Assembly (NCBI RefSeq): GCF_034661235.1
Contig: NZ_CP141059.1
Location: 1,859,501 to 1,923,500 of the forward strand
Source of the DNA: Nocardioides bizhenqiangii
GTDB taxonomy: Bacteria; Actinomycetota; Actinomycetes; Propionibacteriales; Nocardioidaceae
DNA length: 64,000 nucleotides
Direction of reading: 5' to 3'
The notes below the pieces were generated by a model. That model made no database searches and was not told where the DNA came from. It was given only the letters and a program-made list of their open reading frames with translations. Every line of letters starts with the position of its first letter. The first letter of the stretch is position 1. Shown piece after piece: positions 8,824 to 16,733 of this stretch. Both the position numbers and the translations under genes were made by a program.

Positions 8824-8829
8824 AACCTA
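8824..8829 (-). promoter_or_regulatory. -10 box of the leaderless cobT-cobS operon
   Basis: On the minus strand TAGGTT is followed by six C residues and then the cobT ATG. No Shine-Dalgarno sequence is present. Confidence 0.5.
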
Positions 8830-8846
8830 CCGCCCCGCCGACCCGG

Positions 8847-8963
8847 TCAGGCGAACAGCAGGACCAGCACGAAGAGGAACGCCATGACGGAGACGACCAG
8901 CACGATGCCCGGGAGCTCCGAAGGCTCGCTCGACTCGTCGACCTCGTTCGCATTGGCCGTCAT
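8847..8963 (-). CDS. Small single-pass membrane protein, 38 residues
   Basis: The protein begins MTANANEVDE, has an acidic Ser/Glu-rich head of about 17 residues, then one hydrophobic helix of about 20 residues running to the C-terminus. A GGTAGG stretch lies just upstream of the ATG on the minus strand. Function is unknown. The clean acidic-head-plus-helix pattern and the position in the operon-like gap before cobT argue that it is a real gene. Confidence 0.6.
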   Translation of the reverse strand: MTANANEVDESSEPSELPGIVLVVSVMAFLFVLVLLFA

Positions 8964-9111
8964 CTGACCTACCCCATGTGTTGCAACCCGAGATGCCGTC
9001 GCGCGCCCGTGCGCTTGACTCCGGAGTGTCGACCTCTGTGGGACATTTCGGGCGAAAATGCGAAAGGTTGCCGGATTCGAGAAGCGCACCCCCGCCTGCG
9101 ATGCTGGCGCG

Positions 9112-9648
9112 GTGACAACCGGCCGGGGACACACCGTGCTGCTCGTCCCTGTCCCCGAGCTCGAGCCGTTCGCCCGGGACCGCTGGGCGCACTACCTCGC
9201 GAGCTGGATCTCCCGCGACCCGGCGTTCACCCACGCCCACATCACCGCGCTGGCGCCATACCTCCCCGACCCGACGGCCGCCGACCTCGCGCAGGTCGCC
9301 GCCATCGCGCGCGCCACCCCGGCCTTCGACTACGTGCTGCGTGAGGTCGAGGAGCTGCCCAACGGGTTCATCCAGGTGGCGCCGGAGCCCGCCGCGCCGT
9401 TCACCGCGCTCACCGAGGCGCTGTGGGACGCGTTCCCTGCGTGCCCGCCGTACGCGGGGGAGTACGCCGCCGCCCCGCACGTCACCCTCGACCAGCGCTC
9501 GGAGTCGGTGTCGGTCGCGAGCACGCGCGCGCTGCTCGGCCACCTGCTGCCGGCGCGGTGCCGGGCGGACCGGCTCGAGCTGCACTGGTACGAGGAGGGC
9601 AACTGCCACGTGCTCGCCGACTGGAAGCTCGGCAGCGCATCGGTCTGA
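9112..9648 (+). CDS. 2H phosphoesterase superfamily protein (2'-5' RNA ligase-like)
   Basis: The 178-residue protein has two HxT motifs, HIT at 43-45 and HVT at 123-125, spaced as in the 2H (LigT/ThpR/CPDase) fold. Members act on cyclic or 2'-5' phosphodiesters of RNA or nucleotides; the substrate cannot be predicted. The GTG at 9112 is chosen over an ATG at 9058 because GATGCT ends exactly 6 bases before it, matching the leaderless pattern, and homology starts only at TVLLVPVPELE. Confidence 0.8.
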   Translation: MTTGRGHTVLLVPVPELEPFARDRWAHYLASWISRDPAFTHAHITALAPYLPDPTAADLAQVAAIARATPAFDYVLREVEELPNGFIQVAPEPAAPFTALTEALWDAFPACPPYAGEYAAAPHVTLDQRSESVSVASTRALLGHLLPARCRADRLELHWYEEGNCHVLADWKLGSASV

Positions 9649-9697
9649 CTCGGCCCTGTGGTGAGTCTCACCACGTGAGAAGGACGGGCGAACCCGT

Positions 9698-9946
9698 ATG
9701 GGCCGACGCGTGCGGGGCATTCGACTCTCCATGTTCATGGGACTCGGCACCGGCCTGATCGTCGTGGGACTGATCATCGCCCTCGACCTCCTCACCGTCG
9801 ACCTGGCGTTCGTCGACGACGGCGCGCTCGGAGCCGTCCTCCTCGTCGCAGGCCTCCTGCTCCTCGGCCTGTCTCTGCTCTACGCACCGCCGCACCGCCG
9901 GGTGATGTACGTCCAGAGCTCGCGCGACGACAGAACCGCGCGATGA
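9698..9946 (+). CDS. Small two-helix membrane protein (DUF6458-like)
   Basis: The 82-residue protein has two transmembrane helices (about 13-33 and 40-62) separated by a short acidic loop, and a basic C-terminal tail. The pattern GLGTGLIVVGLIIA resembles the DUF6458 family. AGAAGGA lies 13 bases before the ATG at 9698; an internal ATG at 9731 is an alternative start. It shares an ATGA overlap with the next small gene. Confidence 0.7.
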   Translation: MGRRVRGIRLSMFMGLGTGLIVVGLIIALDLLTVDLAFVDDGALGAVLLVAGLLLLGLSLLYAPPHRRVMYVQSSRDDRTAR

Positions 9947-10083
9947 ACCGGCCAGCGGGTGCCGCGGTGGCGCCCGCGGAGCACGACCATGCCTGGCAGC
10001 TGGTGAGCGTCGAGAGCGACGGCGGGGTCGAGGTGCGGGAGCTGCTCTGCACCACCTGCCAGGAGGTCCGGATCACCGGTTAG
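9943..10083 (+). CDS. 46-residue protein with CxxC motif
   Basis: The ATG overlaps the preceding stop as ATGA, so the gene is translationally coupled to the membrane protein before it. The product begins MNRPAGAAVA, contains EHDHAWQLVSVES and ends in LLCTTCQEVRITG, with one CxxC pair that could be half of a zinc-binding site. Its TAG is only two bases from the left 26-bp copy of the rnpB 3' end. Function unknown. Confidence 0.6.
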   Translation: MNRPAGAAVAPAEHDHAWQLVSVESDGGVEVRELLCTTCQEVRITG

Positions 10084-10085
10084 CC

Positions 10086-10111
10086 GGGGACGGGCCGACC
10101 TGTAAGCCGGG
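10086..10111. repeat. Left 26-bp direct repeat, copy of the rnpB 3' end (att-like)
   Basis: This stretch is identical over 26 bp to 10948-10973, the 3' terminus of the RNase P RNA gene. The match stops exactly at 10085/10112 versus 10947/10974. It looks like the displaced end of rnpB left after an element integrated there. Confidence 0.75.
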
Positions 10112-10247
10112 ATAAGGTCCCGCGTGAGTGACACCGTTGGTCAGCGTTGGCTATACGCGTCTCTTCTCGGGAGACGGGCAGCAGGCTAGGGGCATCGAGA
10201 CGATCGTGTCGAGCGGCATGCGTGAGGTGGCCCCGGGGGCCGGGCGG

Positions 10248-10448
10248 TTACGCCAAGCTTGCTGGGGCGAGGACGAGCGCTGGGAGCCACTCGGTAACGA
10301 TCCTGCCGTCGACCTCGTGACTGACAAGGCCCTCCCATACGGCGCCGCGCCGACGCCACCTCACCACTAGACCGTCGCTGCCGTCGGCGCTCTCAGGCCG
10401 GTCGACGATGACTTCGTGTACGCCAGAAAAGATGTCTTGATCCGCCAT
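10248..10448 (-). CDS. Hypothetical 66-residue protein inside the rnpB-associated segment
   Basis: The product begins MADQDIFSGVHEVIVD and has a balanced composition with VVRWRRRGAVWEGLV near its middle, more protein-like than the other frames here. Codon third positions are less GC-rich than in neighbouring genes, consistent with acquired DNA. No family is recognised and no clear ribosome binding site is seen. Confidence 0.45.
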   Translation of the reverse strand: MADQDIFSGVHEVIVDRPESADGSDGLVVRWRRRGAVWEGLVSHEVDGRIVTEWLPALVLAPASLA

Positions 10449-10730
10449 GATGGCCGGTCCCTAGTGAGCCTCTGATGGCTCTGGCTTCGCCGCAATAGGC
10501 GGCATTGGTGCCGGGGGACGAACCGGGGTCTCGGGCCAGTCGGGCGACTTGGACTTTCGACTGTACGCCTACTCGCCGGATGGAGGGTCAGGGGTCGGGT
10601 ACTGCTCAGCCAGCCAGCCCGCACTTGCGCGCACCGTCGACGGGCCCGGGGCCGGCTAGGTCCCGGAAGGTTCAGACGAGTTGCCCCCGGGACCGCCCGG
10701 CGGCTTTCATGGGGCGCACGCCGCGCAGGC

Positions 10731-10927
10731 TCACTCAATGACGCGAAGGTGGCCGCCCGCAGCCTCGTGGGCGTCCAACAGGGTCGCCTCCATGATGCCC
10801 CGGCCGAACACGGCGAAAATCTCGTCGGCGTCTTCTCCCGCCGCCAGCGACGCGGGATGCGATCGACAGCGTTCTCGGGACTGCTGCGGACTCCCTGCGG
10901 ACTGGTGGAGGTTGAAATGTGCTCCAT
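10731..10927 (-). pseudogene. Possible frameshifted small gene
   Basis: From the ATG at 10927 one frame reads plausibly to about 10852 (MEHISTSTSPQ ... NAVDRIP). The sensible continuation (LAAGEDADEIFAVFGRG and EATLLDAHEAAGGHLRVIE) lies in another frame that stops at 10731. Joined, the two would make an acidic protein of about 65 residues. This is a reading of composition only; no homologue is recognised. Confidence 0.3.
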
Positions 10928-10947
10928 CGCAGGTCAGAGAGGGGGTA

Positions 10948-10973
10948 GGGGACGGGCCGACCTGTAAGCCGGG
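10948..10973. repeat. Right 26-bp direct repeat at the rnpB 3' end (att-like)
   Basis: This copy is continuous with the intact RNase P RNA gene and forms its P1 3' strand and conserved 3' region. It is identical to 10086-10111. Confidence 0.75.
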
Positions 10974-11319
10974 TTCTGTGATCGGTGACCATCCATCTAC
11001 GACCGCCGTTGCCGGCGGCCTCCAGCGGCCTACCCGTGTGCTCGGGCGAGCAGCCCTCGAGCGCACACTGTCTGGCCTTGCTCCAAGTGGGGTTTGCCGA
11101 GCCGTCCCGGTCGCCCGGGGCGCTGGTGGTCTCTTACTCCACCGTTTCACCCTTACCCCGTCCCTCGAGAGGGACGAGGCGGTCTGTTCTCTGTGGCACT
11201 GTCCCGCGGATTGCTCCGGGTGGGTGTTACCCACCACCTTGCTCTGTGGAGCCCGGACTTTCCTCGGGACCCGACCCTGTCGCCAGGGCAGGTCACGCGG
11301 TCACCCGGTCGGCCCGTCC
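10951..11319 (-). ncRNA. rnpB: RNase P RNA, bacterial type A
   Basis: The catalytic RNA of RNase P, which removes 5' leaders from tRNA precursors. On the minus strand the conserved GAGGAAAGTCCGGGCTCC lies at 11265-11248 and ACAGAACCCGGCTTACAG at 10979-10962. The two ends pair as a perfect 12-bp P1 helix (11318-11307 with 10962-10951). The length of about 369 nt is normal for actinobacteria. A TACCCT -10 box 7 bases upstream fixes the 5' end near 11319. The 3' end coincides with one of the two 26-bp direct repeats. Confidence 0.96.
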
Positions 11320-11326
11320 ACGACCC

Positions 11327-11332
11327 AGGGTA
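11327..11332 (-). promoter_or_regulatory. -10 box of rnpB
   Basis: On the minus strand TACCCT lies 7 bases upstream of the first base of the predicted P1 helix, the spacing expected for a transcription start. No convincing -35 is visible. Confidence 0.55.
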
Positions 11333-11390
11333 GTGCTTGGGAGATGAGTACGGCGGAATCACCGCCTCCGTGGCATCGTTGTCCACACCC

Positions 11391-11810
11391 ATGAGCGAGC
11401 CGGAGATCCCCCTGCGAGCCCCGGGCGTCGTGTTCCCGGCAGCGGTCGCGCGTCCCGAGAGCGCCTACCGGACCGCCCACGACCTGCTCGAGCGGCGCGC
11501 GCCCAGTGAAGCGCTCAAGGTCCTCGAGCCCGCGCTGGAGCAGGAGCCGGCCAACCGCGGCCTGCGGCTCCTCCGGGCCTGGGCCTACCTGATGCGCGCG
11601 CAGCTGGTGAAGGCCTCCGACGAGCTCGCCGAGCTGGTCGAGGACGACCCGTCCGACGTCTGGGCCCAGCACGCGCTCGGTCGCGCACTCGAGCGGCAGT
11701 CCCGGCACCGCGAGGCCCTGCCGCACCTCCGACTGGCCGCGGCGATGAGCGGCGACGTCGAGCACGAGCTCGCCGTGCTCCGGGTGGAGCGGCTGGCGGG
11801 CGACCTGTAG
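11391..11810 (+). CDS. TPR-type helical repeat protein
   Basis: The 139-residue protein contains helical-pair repeats, for example AYRTAHDLLERRAPSEALKV, LRAWAYLMRAQLVKASDELA and AQHALGRALERQSRHREALP. These fit three tetratricopeptide-like units. Such small TPR proteins usually mediate protein contacts; no partner can be named. The ATG at 11391 gives the MSEPEIPLRAPG start; an upstream in-frame start would run into the rnpB promoter. It is divergent from rnpB. Confidence 0.75.
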   Translation: MSEPEIPLRAPGVVFPAAVARPESAYRTAHDLLERRAPSEALKVLEPALEQEPANRGLRLLRAWAYLMRAQLVKASDELAELVEDDPSDVWAQHALGRALERQSRHREALPHLRLAAAMSGDVEHELAVLRVERLAGDL

Positions 11811-11845
11811 GCGCCCTGCGCTCGCACCTCGGCCGGCGGCGGCGA

Positions 11846-11851
11846 TAGGTT
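11846..11851 (+). promoter_or_regulatory. -10 box of a leaderless small gene
   Basis: TAGGTT ends 6 bases before the ATG at 11858. No Shine-Dalgarno sequence is present. Confidence 0.5.
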
Positions 11852-11857
11852 CACGGC

Positions 11858-12040
11858 ATGGCGTACTGGTTCTGTCTGACGCACCACGTCGTGGAGCCCG
11901 ACGAGGGCTGTCCCAACAAGGACCGGCTCGGGCCCTACGAGACCGAGGCCGAGGCGGCGCGCGCGATCGAGAAGGCGGCAGAGCGCACCGAGGCCTGGGA
12001 CGAGGACCCGATCTGGAACGACGACGTCGAGGACAAGTAG
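11858..12040 (+). CDS. Conserved actinobacterial 60-residue protein
   Basis: The product starts MAYWFCLTHHVVEPDEGC and continues NKDRLGPYETEAEAARAIE. This C/HH/C-containing head followed by an acidic helix is a pattern I recall as widely conserved in actinobacteria without assigned function. The Cys and His residues (C6, H9, H10, C18) could bind a metal. It is followed after 3 bases by a membrane protein, so the two are probably co-transcribed. Confidence 0.8.
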   Translation: MAYWFCLTHHVVEPDEGCPNKDRLGPYETEAEAARAIEKAAERTEAWDEDPIWNDDVEDK

Positions 12041-12043
12041 GCG

Positions 12044-12352
12044 TTGGCCGCCTTCCAGCGCCGGCGCCGGATCAAGCCGGTCGCCGACGGTCCGCGGGGT
12101 GAGGTCTCGTTCACCCCGTGGCTCGGGATGATCCTGATCGTCTCGTCGTTCTTTCTCTACGCCGCCAGCGGTCTGATCGCCCCGTGGTGGGGCGTCGTCG
12201 TCATGGTCGTGATCTGGCTGGTGCTCTTCATCCTCTGCTGCGTGTGGTGGAGCCCGCATCCCAGGCGCCTGGTCTGGATCGGCGCGCTGTCGTACCCGCT
12301 GTGGTTCTGCCTCATCGTCGGCGGTGCGATCGCCTTCGGCTGGCAGGCCTAG
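12044..12352 (+). CDS. Three-helix membrane protein
   Basis: From a TTG three bases after the previous stop, the 102-residue product has a basic N-terminal tail and three hydrophobic helices (about 27-45, 46-68 and 77-98). The second helix carries a CC pair. No family is recognised. The tight spacing argues for an operon with the upstream 60-residue protein. Confidence 0.7.
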   Translation: MAAFQRRRRIKPVADGPRGEVSFTPWLGMILIVSSFFLYAASGLIAPWWGVVVMVVIWLVLFILCCVWWSPHPRRLVWIGALSYPLWFCLIVGGAIAFGWQA

Positions 12353-12517
12353 CGAGCCGCCTGTGACCCGCTCGGGCCACAAAAGCAGGACTGCGGAGGA
12401 CGAACGGATCTTCGAGGTGGCTCCAACACCTCAGACGATCAACGCCCGACCCCCGCAGTCCAATCGCGTCACGTGGTTGGGGGACCAGTTCATGACGAGC
12501 ACATTTCAGCGGCACAC

Positions 12518-12554
12518 CTTGACGTGTGTCAAGTTCCGACTGGTCAGGTGACCA
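12518..12554 (+). promoter_or_regulatory. Two palindromes upstream of tetR, likely operators
   Basis: CTTGAC-GTGT-GTCAAG (12518-12533) and TGGTCA-GG-TGACCA (12541-12554) are both perfect inverted repeats. Their centres are 22 bp apart, two helical turns. A third short palindrome, ACAATTGT, lies at 12575-12582. The arrangement fits a self-regulating TetR dimer pair. The 12353-12517 part of this intergenic region shows no gene. Confidence 0.5.
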
Positions 12555-12596
12555 AAGTTTTCTGTCCGGTTGTCACAATTGTCAGAAGAATGGGAT

Positions 12597-12602
12597 TACG
12601 CT
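12597..12602 (+). promoter_or_regulatory. -10 box of the leaderless tetR gene
   Basis: TACGCT ends 6 bases before the ATG at 12609. Confidence 0.45.
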
Positions 12603-12608
12603 CCCGTC

Positions 12609-13235
12609 ATGGGGAATGCGTCGGGTCGCAGATCGCCAGCTGACAAGTACGACGAACGCCGTCGAGCGCTCGCCGAATCGGCGCTGAAGACGCTGGGTCA
12701 GCTGGGCTACGCCCGGGCGAGCCTCCGGGAGATCGCCCACAACTCCGACTTCAGCCACGGCGTCGTCCACTACTACTTCGAGGACAAGCACGACCTCATC
12801 GTCTACTGCGTCCGGGAGTACAAGACGATGTGTGTGCGCCGCTACGACGGCGTGGTCGCCGAGTCCACGACGCCCGAGGAGCTGCTGGAAGGCTTCGCCG
12901 ACCAGCTGGTCCTGACCCTCGAAGAGGACGCCGCGATGCACCGGCTCTGGTACGACGTCCGCACGCAGGCCATGTTCGAGGCGCGTCTGCGCGACGTCGC
13001 GGTCGAGATCGACGGCTGGCTCGAGGCCATGATGGCGCGGATCGTCTCCCGTTATGCCGAGCTGGCCGGCGGCCAGCCGGCGATGAGCCCGCCCATGGCC
13101 TACGCGATCTTCGACGGCATGTTCCACCAGGCGCTGATGAACCTCACCCTCGGGAATGACGAGGCGCTCGACCAGATCCGCACCGTCGTGCACCAGCTGC
13201 TACCGACGATGATCGAGGCTCCCGTCAGGGTCTGA
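12609..13235 (+). CDS. TetR-family transcriptional regulator
   Basis: The 208-residue protein has an N-terminal helix-turn-helix (about 17-65) with YARASLREIAHNSDFSHG and VVHYYFEDKHDLIVYC, the recognition-helix region of TetR proteins, and a divergent ligand-binding C-terminal domain. The ATG at 12609 is preferred to a TTG at 12570 because of the -10 box and the expected N-terminal length. Candidate operators lie just upstream. Likely targets are itself and the SRPBCC gene 74 bases downstream, possibly also the nearby dehydrogenase pair. Confidence 0.9.
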   Translation: MGNASGRRSPADKYDERRRALAESALKTLGQLGYARASLREIAHNSDFSHGVVHYYFEDKHDLIVYCVREYKTMCVRRYDGVVAESTTPEELLEGFADQLVLTLEEDAAMHRLWYDVRTQAMFEARLRDVAVEIDGWLEAMMARIVSRYAELAGGQPAMSPPMAYAIFDGMFHQALMNLTLGNDEALDQIRTVVHQLLPTMIEAPVRV

Positions 13236-13309
13236 GCCGTTGCGCGTCCGCGGGGCGGGTATCGGGGGTCCATGACCCGAGTCGTGTCGACCACCGCCGA
13301 GGACCGCGC

Positions 13310-13768
13310 ATGAGCGACTTCGAGAAGAAGGCAATTTCCGTCAGCCGCGAGGTCGACGCCTCGCCGAGCGACGTGTGGGCCGTGCTGAGCGACGGCTGGC
13401 TCTACCCGTGCTGGGTGGTCGGCGCCGCTCGTATGCGCGACGTCGACCCCCGCTGGCCGGAGAGGGGATCACTGCTGCACCACTCGGTGGGGAACTGGCC
13501 GTTCCTCATCGACGACAAGTCGGAGGTGCTCGACATGGTGCCGGAGAGGTCGCTCCGGCTGCGGGCGCACGGGTGGCCTGCCGGTGCGGCCGAGGTCCTG
13601 ATCGAGATCGAGGAGCAGGGCGACGGTTGCCTGCTGACCATCCGCGAGGACGCGGTGGAGGGTCCTGCGACGCTGGTTCCGCGCCCGGCTCGACAGGGAA
13701 CCATCGCGCCCCGCAACCGCGAGGCGCTGCGCCGGCTCGGCTTCCTCGCCGAGGGACGCCGGCGCTGA
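13310..13768 (+). CDS. SRPBCC (START-like) family protein
   Basis: The 152-residue protein begins EKKAISVSREVDASPSDVWA, the first strand and helix of the polyketide cyclase / START-like fold, and alternates strands to about residue 110 with a C-terminal helix (RNREALRRLGFLAE). These proteins bind hydrophobic ligands in a deep cavity; some are lipid carriers or cyclases. GAGGA lies upstream of the ATG. It is convergent to the FAD oxidoreductase, one base apart. Confidence 0.85.
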   Translation: MSDFEKKAISVSREVDASPSDVWAVLSDGWLYPCWVVGAARMRDVDPRWPERGSLLHHSVGNWPFLIDDKSEVLDMVPERSLRLRAHGWPAGAAEVLIEIEEQGDGCLLTIREDAVEGPATLVPRPARQGTIAPRNREALRRLGFLAEGRRR

Positions 13769-13769
13769 C

Positions 13770-15365
13770 TCAGCGTCCGGGTCGCTCGAGGAGCCGCGCC
13801 CAGGCCGTGCTCAGCAGCCGCTTCCGGACGATGCCCGAGCCACCGAGGGCGGACCGCGCGGCGTTCCACCCGCACGCACCGTGCACGCCCCCGCCGGGGT
13901 GCGCCGAGGCACCGGCCAGGTAGAGGCCCTCGATCGGTGTCTCGGGACGGCCCAGCCCGGGGGTCGGTCGGAAGATCAGCTGCTGGTGGATCCCCGACGT
14001 GCCGGCGTTGAGCGCCCCGTCGACCAGGTTGGAGTCGGCCTCCTCGAGGTCGTGCGGTCGTTGCACCTGCTCGGCGAGGACGGTGTCCGCGAATCCCGGT
14101 GCGTGGGTCTCGATCAACTGGCGCACCTGCTCCGCCACCGCGTCGACCGCGTGCGGGTCGCTGGCGACCCGGTGCGGGAGGTGGGTATAGGCCCAGGCGC
14201 TCTCGGTGCCCGGCGGTGACCTGGTCGGGTCGGCGGTGCTCATCTGGCCGAAGAGGACGAACGGCGCACGCGGCGCGCGCTGGTTCGACAGGTCGGCCGC
14301 GAAGTCCACGAACCCTGCCTCGTCGACCCCGACGTGGACGGTCCCGGCGCCGCGGGCTCCGGCCGCGGTCCACGGCACCGGCTCGCGGAGGGCCCAGTTG
14401 AACTTGAGGGTGGGGTTGTCCCAGTGGAAGCGCTCCAGGGCGGCGAGGAACCGCGCCGGGAGGTGCTCTGCATCGACCATCTCGCCGTACAAGGTCGGGG
14501 CGTCGACGTCGGCCAGCACGGCCCGCTTGGCGTCGACACGAGTGCCGTCGGCAAGACGTACGCCGGTCGCGCGCCCGCCGCTGACCTCGATGTCGGTCAC
14601 GCGGGTGCCCGTCAGCAGCTCGCCGCTGTTCGCGCGGAAGCGGGACGCGAGAGCGTCGGCCAGCCGTTGCGCGCCGCCCTGCGGGACGGGGAACCCGACG
14701 TCCTGGCCGAGCATGCACAGCAACCAGCCGTACATCCCGCTGCCGGCCGAGTCCGGGCCGACGTCGGAGTGCATCGCGTTGCCGGTGAGGAGGACCGCAG
14801 CGCCTTCCCCGTTGAACCGCTCGTCGGCCAGGCGATGGACCGGGAGCACTGCCTGCCGTAGCAGGTCGAGCGCGTCCGCTGTCCCGAGCGCGCGCAGCAG
14901 GCGCACGCTCGGGCGGATCGGCGGGAACGGGGTGAAGAGTGCGTCCAGGAGCGGATCGCGCACTCGTTGCCACTGCTCGCAGAGCTCCAGCCAGGCGTCG
15001 CCGTCCCCGGCTGCGAACTCCTCGAGACCCGCGGCCGTGTCCTCGGGTCGGCGATGGAGCACCGCCGCCCGGTCGTCCGGCAGCACGTGGGTGAGGACGT
15101 CGGGCGCCTGCGTCCACTCGAGACCGTGTGCCTGCAGGTCGAGGCCCTGGATCACCGGAGATGCCGCCGCCAGCGGGTAGAACGCGCTGAACAGGTCGTT
15201 GCAGAACCCTGGTGCGGTCACTTCCGCGCTGCGGACGGCACCGCCGACGACGTCGTTCGCCTCGACCAGCAGCACCTCCCAGCCGGCGTCGACCAGGGCG
15301 TTGGCGGCGACCAGCCCGTTGGGTCCGGCTCCGATGACGACCGCGTCGACCGGGCCACGGGTCAT
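13770..15365 (-). CDS. FAD-dependent phytoene-desaturase-like oxidoreductase
   Basis: The 531-residue protein has an N-terminal Rossmann motif VVIGAGPNGLVAAN (G12, G14, G17) followed by LLVEANDVVGGAVRS. It ends with a C-terminal FAD block LYLAGASAHPGGGVHGACG, as in CrtI/PYROXD2-type amine oxidase superfamily members. No crtB or other carotenoid gene is nearby, so carotenoid desaturation is not implied and the substrate is unknown. Its ATG overlaps the stop of the upstream alcohol dehydrogenase (ATGA), so the two form an operon. Confidence 0.88.
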   Translation of the reverse strand: MTRGPVDAVVIGAGPNGLVAANALVDAGWEVLLVEANDVVGGAVRSAEVTAPGFCNDLFSAFYPLAAASPVIQGLDLQAHGLEWTQAPDVLTHVLPDDRAAVLHRRPEDTAAGLEEFAAGDGDAWLELCEQWQRVRDPLLDALFTPFPPIRPSVRLLRALGTADALDLLRQAVLPVHRLADERFNGEGAAVLLTGNAMHSDVGPDSAGSGMYGWLLCMLGQDVGFPVPQGGAQRLADALASRFRANSGELLTGTRVTDIEVSGGRATGVRLADGTRVDAKRAVLADVDAPTLYGEMVDAEHLPARFLAALERFHWDNPTLKFNWALREPVPWTAAGARGAGTVHVGVDEAGFVDFAADLSNQRAPRAPFVLFGQMSTADPTRSPPGTESAWAYTHLPHRVASDPHAVDAVAEQVRQLIETHAPGFADTVLAEQVQRPHDLEEADSNLVDGALNAGTSGIHQQLIFRPTPGLGRPETPIEGLYLAGASAHPGGGVHGACGWNAARSALGGSGIVRKRLLSTAWARLLERPGR

Positions 15366-16543
15366 GGCTTGAAGACGACCTTGATCATCCCGTCCTCCTT
15401 GTCGCGGAACTTCGCGTAGGCCTCGGGGGCATCGGTCAGGGGGAGTCGATGGGTCGCGAAGGTCTCGGTGCCTAGAGGATCGCTGTCATCGGTGAGCAAG
15501 GGCAAGATGTCGTCGCTCCAGCGACGCACGTTGGCCTGACCCATCCGCAGCTGGATCTGCTTGTCGAACATCTGCATCATCGGCATCGGGTCGGTGGCGC
15601 CGCCGTAGACGCCGACGACCGACACCGTGCCGCCGCGGCGGACCGCGTCGATGGACGCGTGCAGCGCCGCCAGCCGGTCGATGCCGGCGTTCACCATCAG
15701 CTTGCGGGCAGCGACGTCGGGAATCAGTCCGACCGCCTTGATCATCGTCTCGGCCACCGGGTTGCCGTGCGCTTCCATGCCGACGGCGTCGATCACGGAG
15801 TCGGCCCCTCGGCCAGAGGTGCGGTCGCGCACCTCGGCCGCGAAGTCGTCGACCTCGTCGATGTCGATGGTCTCCGCGCCGACCTCGCGCACCCGCTGCA
15901 ACCGCTCGGGCACGCGGTCGGCGACGATCACGCGGTGTCCCTCGTGCAGGGCGATGCGAGCCGCCATGTCGCCGATCGGACCGGCACCCATGACGAGGAG
16001 CACGCCGTCGTCAGGCAGGTCGGCGTAGCGCACCGCCTGCCACGCCGTCGGCAGCACGTCGGACAGGTAGACGAACCGGTCGTCCGACGGGCCCTCGGGG
16101 ACCTTGATGGGGAGGAAGTTGGCGAACTGTACGCGGAGGAGCTCGGCCTGTCCGCCCGGAACCTGGCCGTAGAGCTTGCTGTAGCCGAGCAGGCTCGCGC
16201 CCGTGCCGGACTCCCGGTTCTGGGTCGTCTCGCACTGGCTGTGCAGTCCCCGCCGGCAGGTCCAGCACTCGCCGCAGCTGATGTTGAAGGGGACGACCAC
16301 CCGGTCGCCCACCTTGATCTCGGTGACCTCCGACCCGATCTCCTCGACGATGCCCATTGGCTCGTGGCCGACGATGTCGCCGGCCGTCATGAACGGCCCG
16401 AGCGGGTCATAGAGGTGGAGGTCCGAACCGCACAGGCCGGTCGTGGTGACCCGGATGATCGCGTCGGTCGGCTTCTCGATCGTCGGGTCGGGGACCTCCT
16501 CGACGCGCATGTCCTTCGGTCCCTGCCAGGTCACTGCCTTCAC
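15362..16543 (-). CDS. Zinc-dependent alcohol dehydrogenase (MDR family)
   Basis: The 393-residue protein has catalytic zinc ligands C38 (GLCGSD) and H60-E61 (VGHEP), a structural zinc set C90, C93, C96 and C104, and the NAD site GAGPIG at 186-191. The internal FWTPFN-like region and the insertion before the C-terminus resemble glutathione-independent formaldehyde dehydrogenase-like members. The GTG at 16543 is firmly supported by AGGAGG 7 bases upstream. It is the first gene of a two-gene operon with the FAD oxidoreductase. Confidence 0.92.
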   Translation of the reverse strand: MKAVTWQGPKDMRVEEVPDPTIEKPTDAIIRVTTTGLCGSDLHLYDPLGPFMTAGDIVGHEPMGIVEEIGSEVTEIKVGDRVVVPFNISCGECWTCRRGLHSQCETTQNRESGTGASLLGYSKLYGQVPGGQAELLRVQFANFLPIKVPEGPSDDRFVYLSDVLPTAWQAVRYADLPDDGVLLVMGAGPIGDMAARIALHEGHRVIVADRVPERLQRVREVGAETIDIDEVDDFAAEVRDRTSGRGADSVIDAVGMEAHGNPVAETMIKAVGLIPDVAARKLMVNAGIDRLAALHASIDAVRRGGTVSVVGVYGGATDPMPMMQMFDKQIQLRMGQANVRRWSDDILPLLTDDSDPLGTETFATHRLPLTDAPEAYAKFRDKEDGMIKVVFKP

Positions 16544-16733
16544 CGGTCGTCCTCCTGGTTGTGGTGCTGAAGCTCTGGATGTCCGGTCGTTACCCGGTTT
16601 CCCGGTCGCTAGTGGACTCCTCTCCGAACCGGCACGCGTGGCCACGGAACATCGTTCCGCGGCAAAGGAACGCCTTCAGGACATGAACCACATCCAGCGG
16701 CGCTGGTGCGGCGCCACACGAGAGGAGATCGTC

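Larger units (their letters stand above)
10086..10973. mobile_element. Remnant of an element integrated at the 3' end of rnpB
   Basis: The segment is bounded by perfect 26-bp direct repeats of the rnpB 3' end in the same orientation, 862 bp apart, and contains no confident long gene. Integration at the 3' ends of structural RNA genes, with the gene end restored by the element, is well known for tyrosine recombinases at tRNA and tmRNA genes. No integrase is present, so this would be a deleted remnant or a small non-autonomous unit. Inside are a possible 66-codon gene, a broken reading frame, and base composition less biased than the flanking genes. Confidence 0.55.

Noticed and set aside
10128..10370. 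Plus-strand 80-codon frame inside the rnpB-associated segment
   Set aside because: Lacks protein-like composition; the minus-strand 66-codon frame in the same place looks better, though still weak.
12312..12551. Short frames on both strands before the TetR gene
   Set aside because: Biased Arg/Ser composition and overlap with the palindromic control region; no ribosome binding sites.
13770..15365. Carotenoid biosynthesis locus
   Set aside because: The CrtI-like protein stands alone with an alcohol dehydrogenase; no crtB, crtE or cyclase is nearby.
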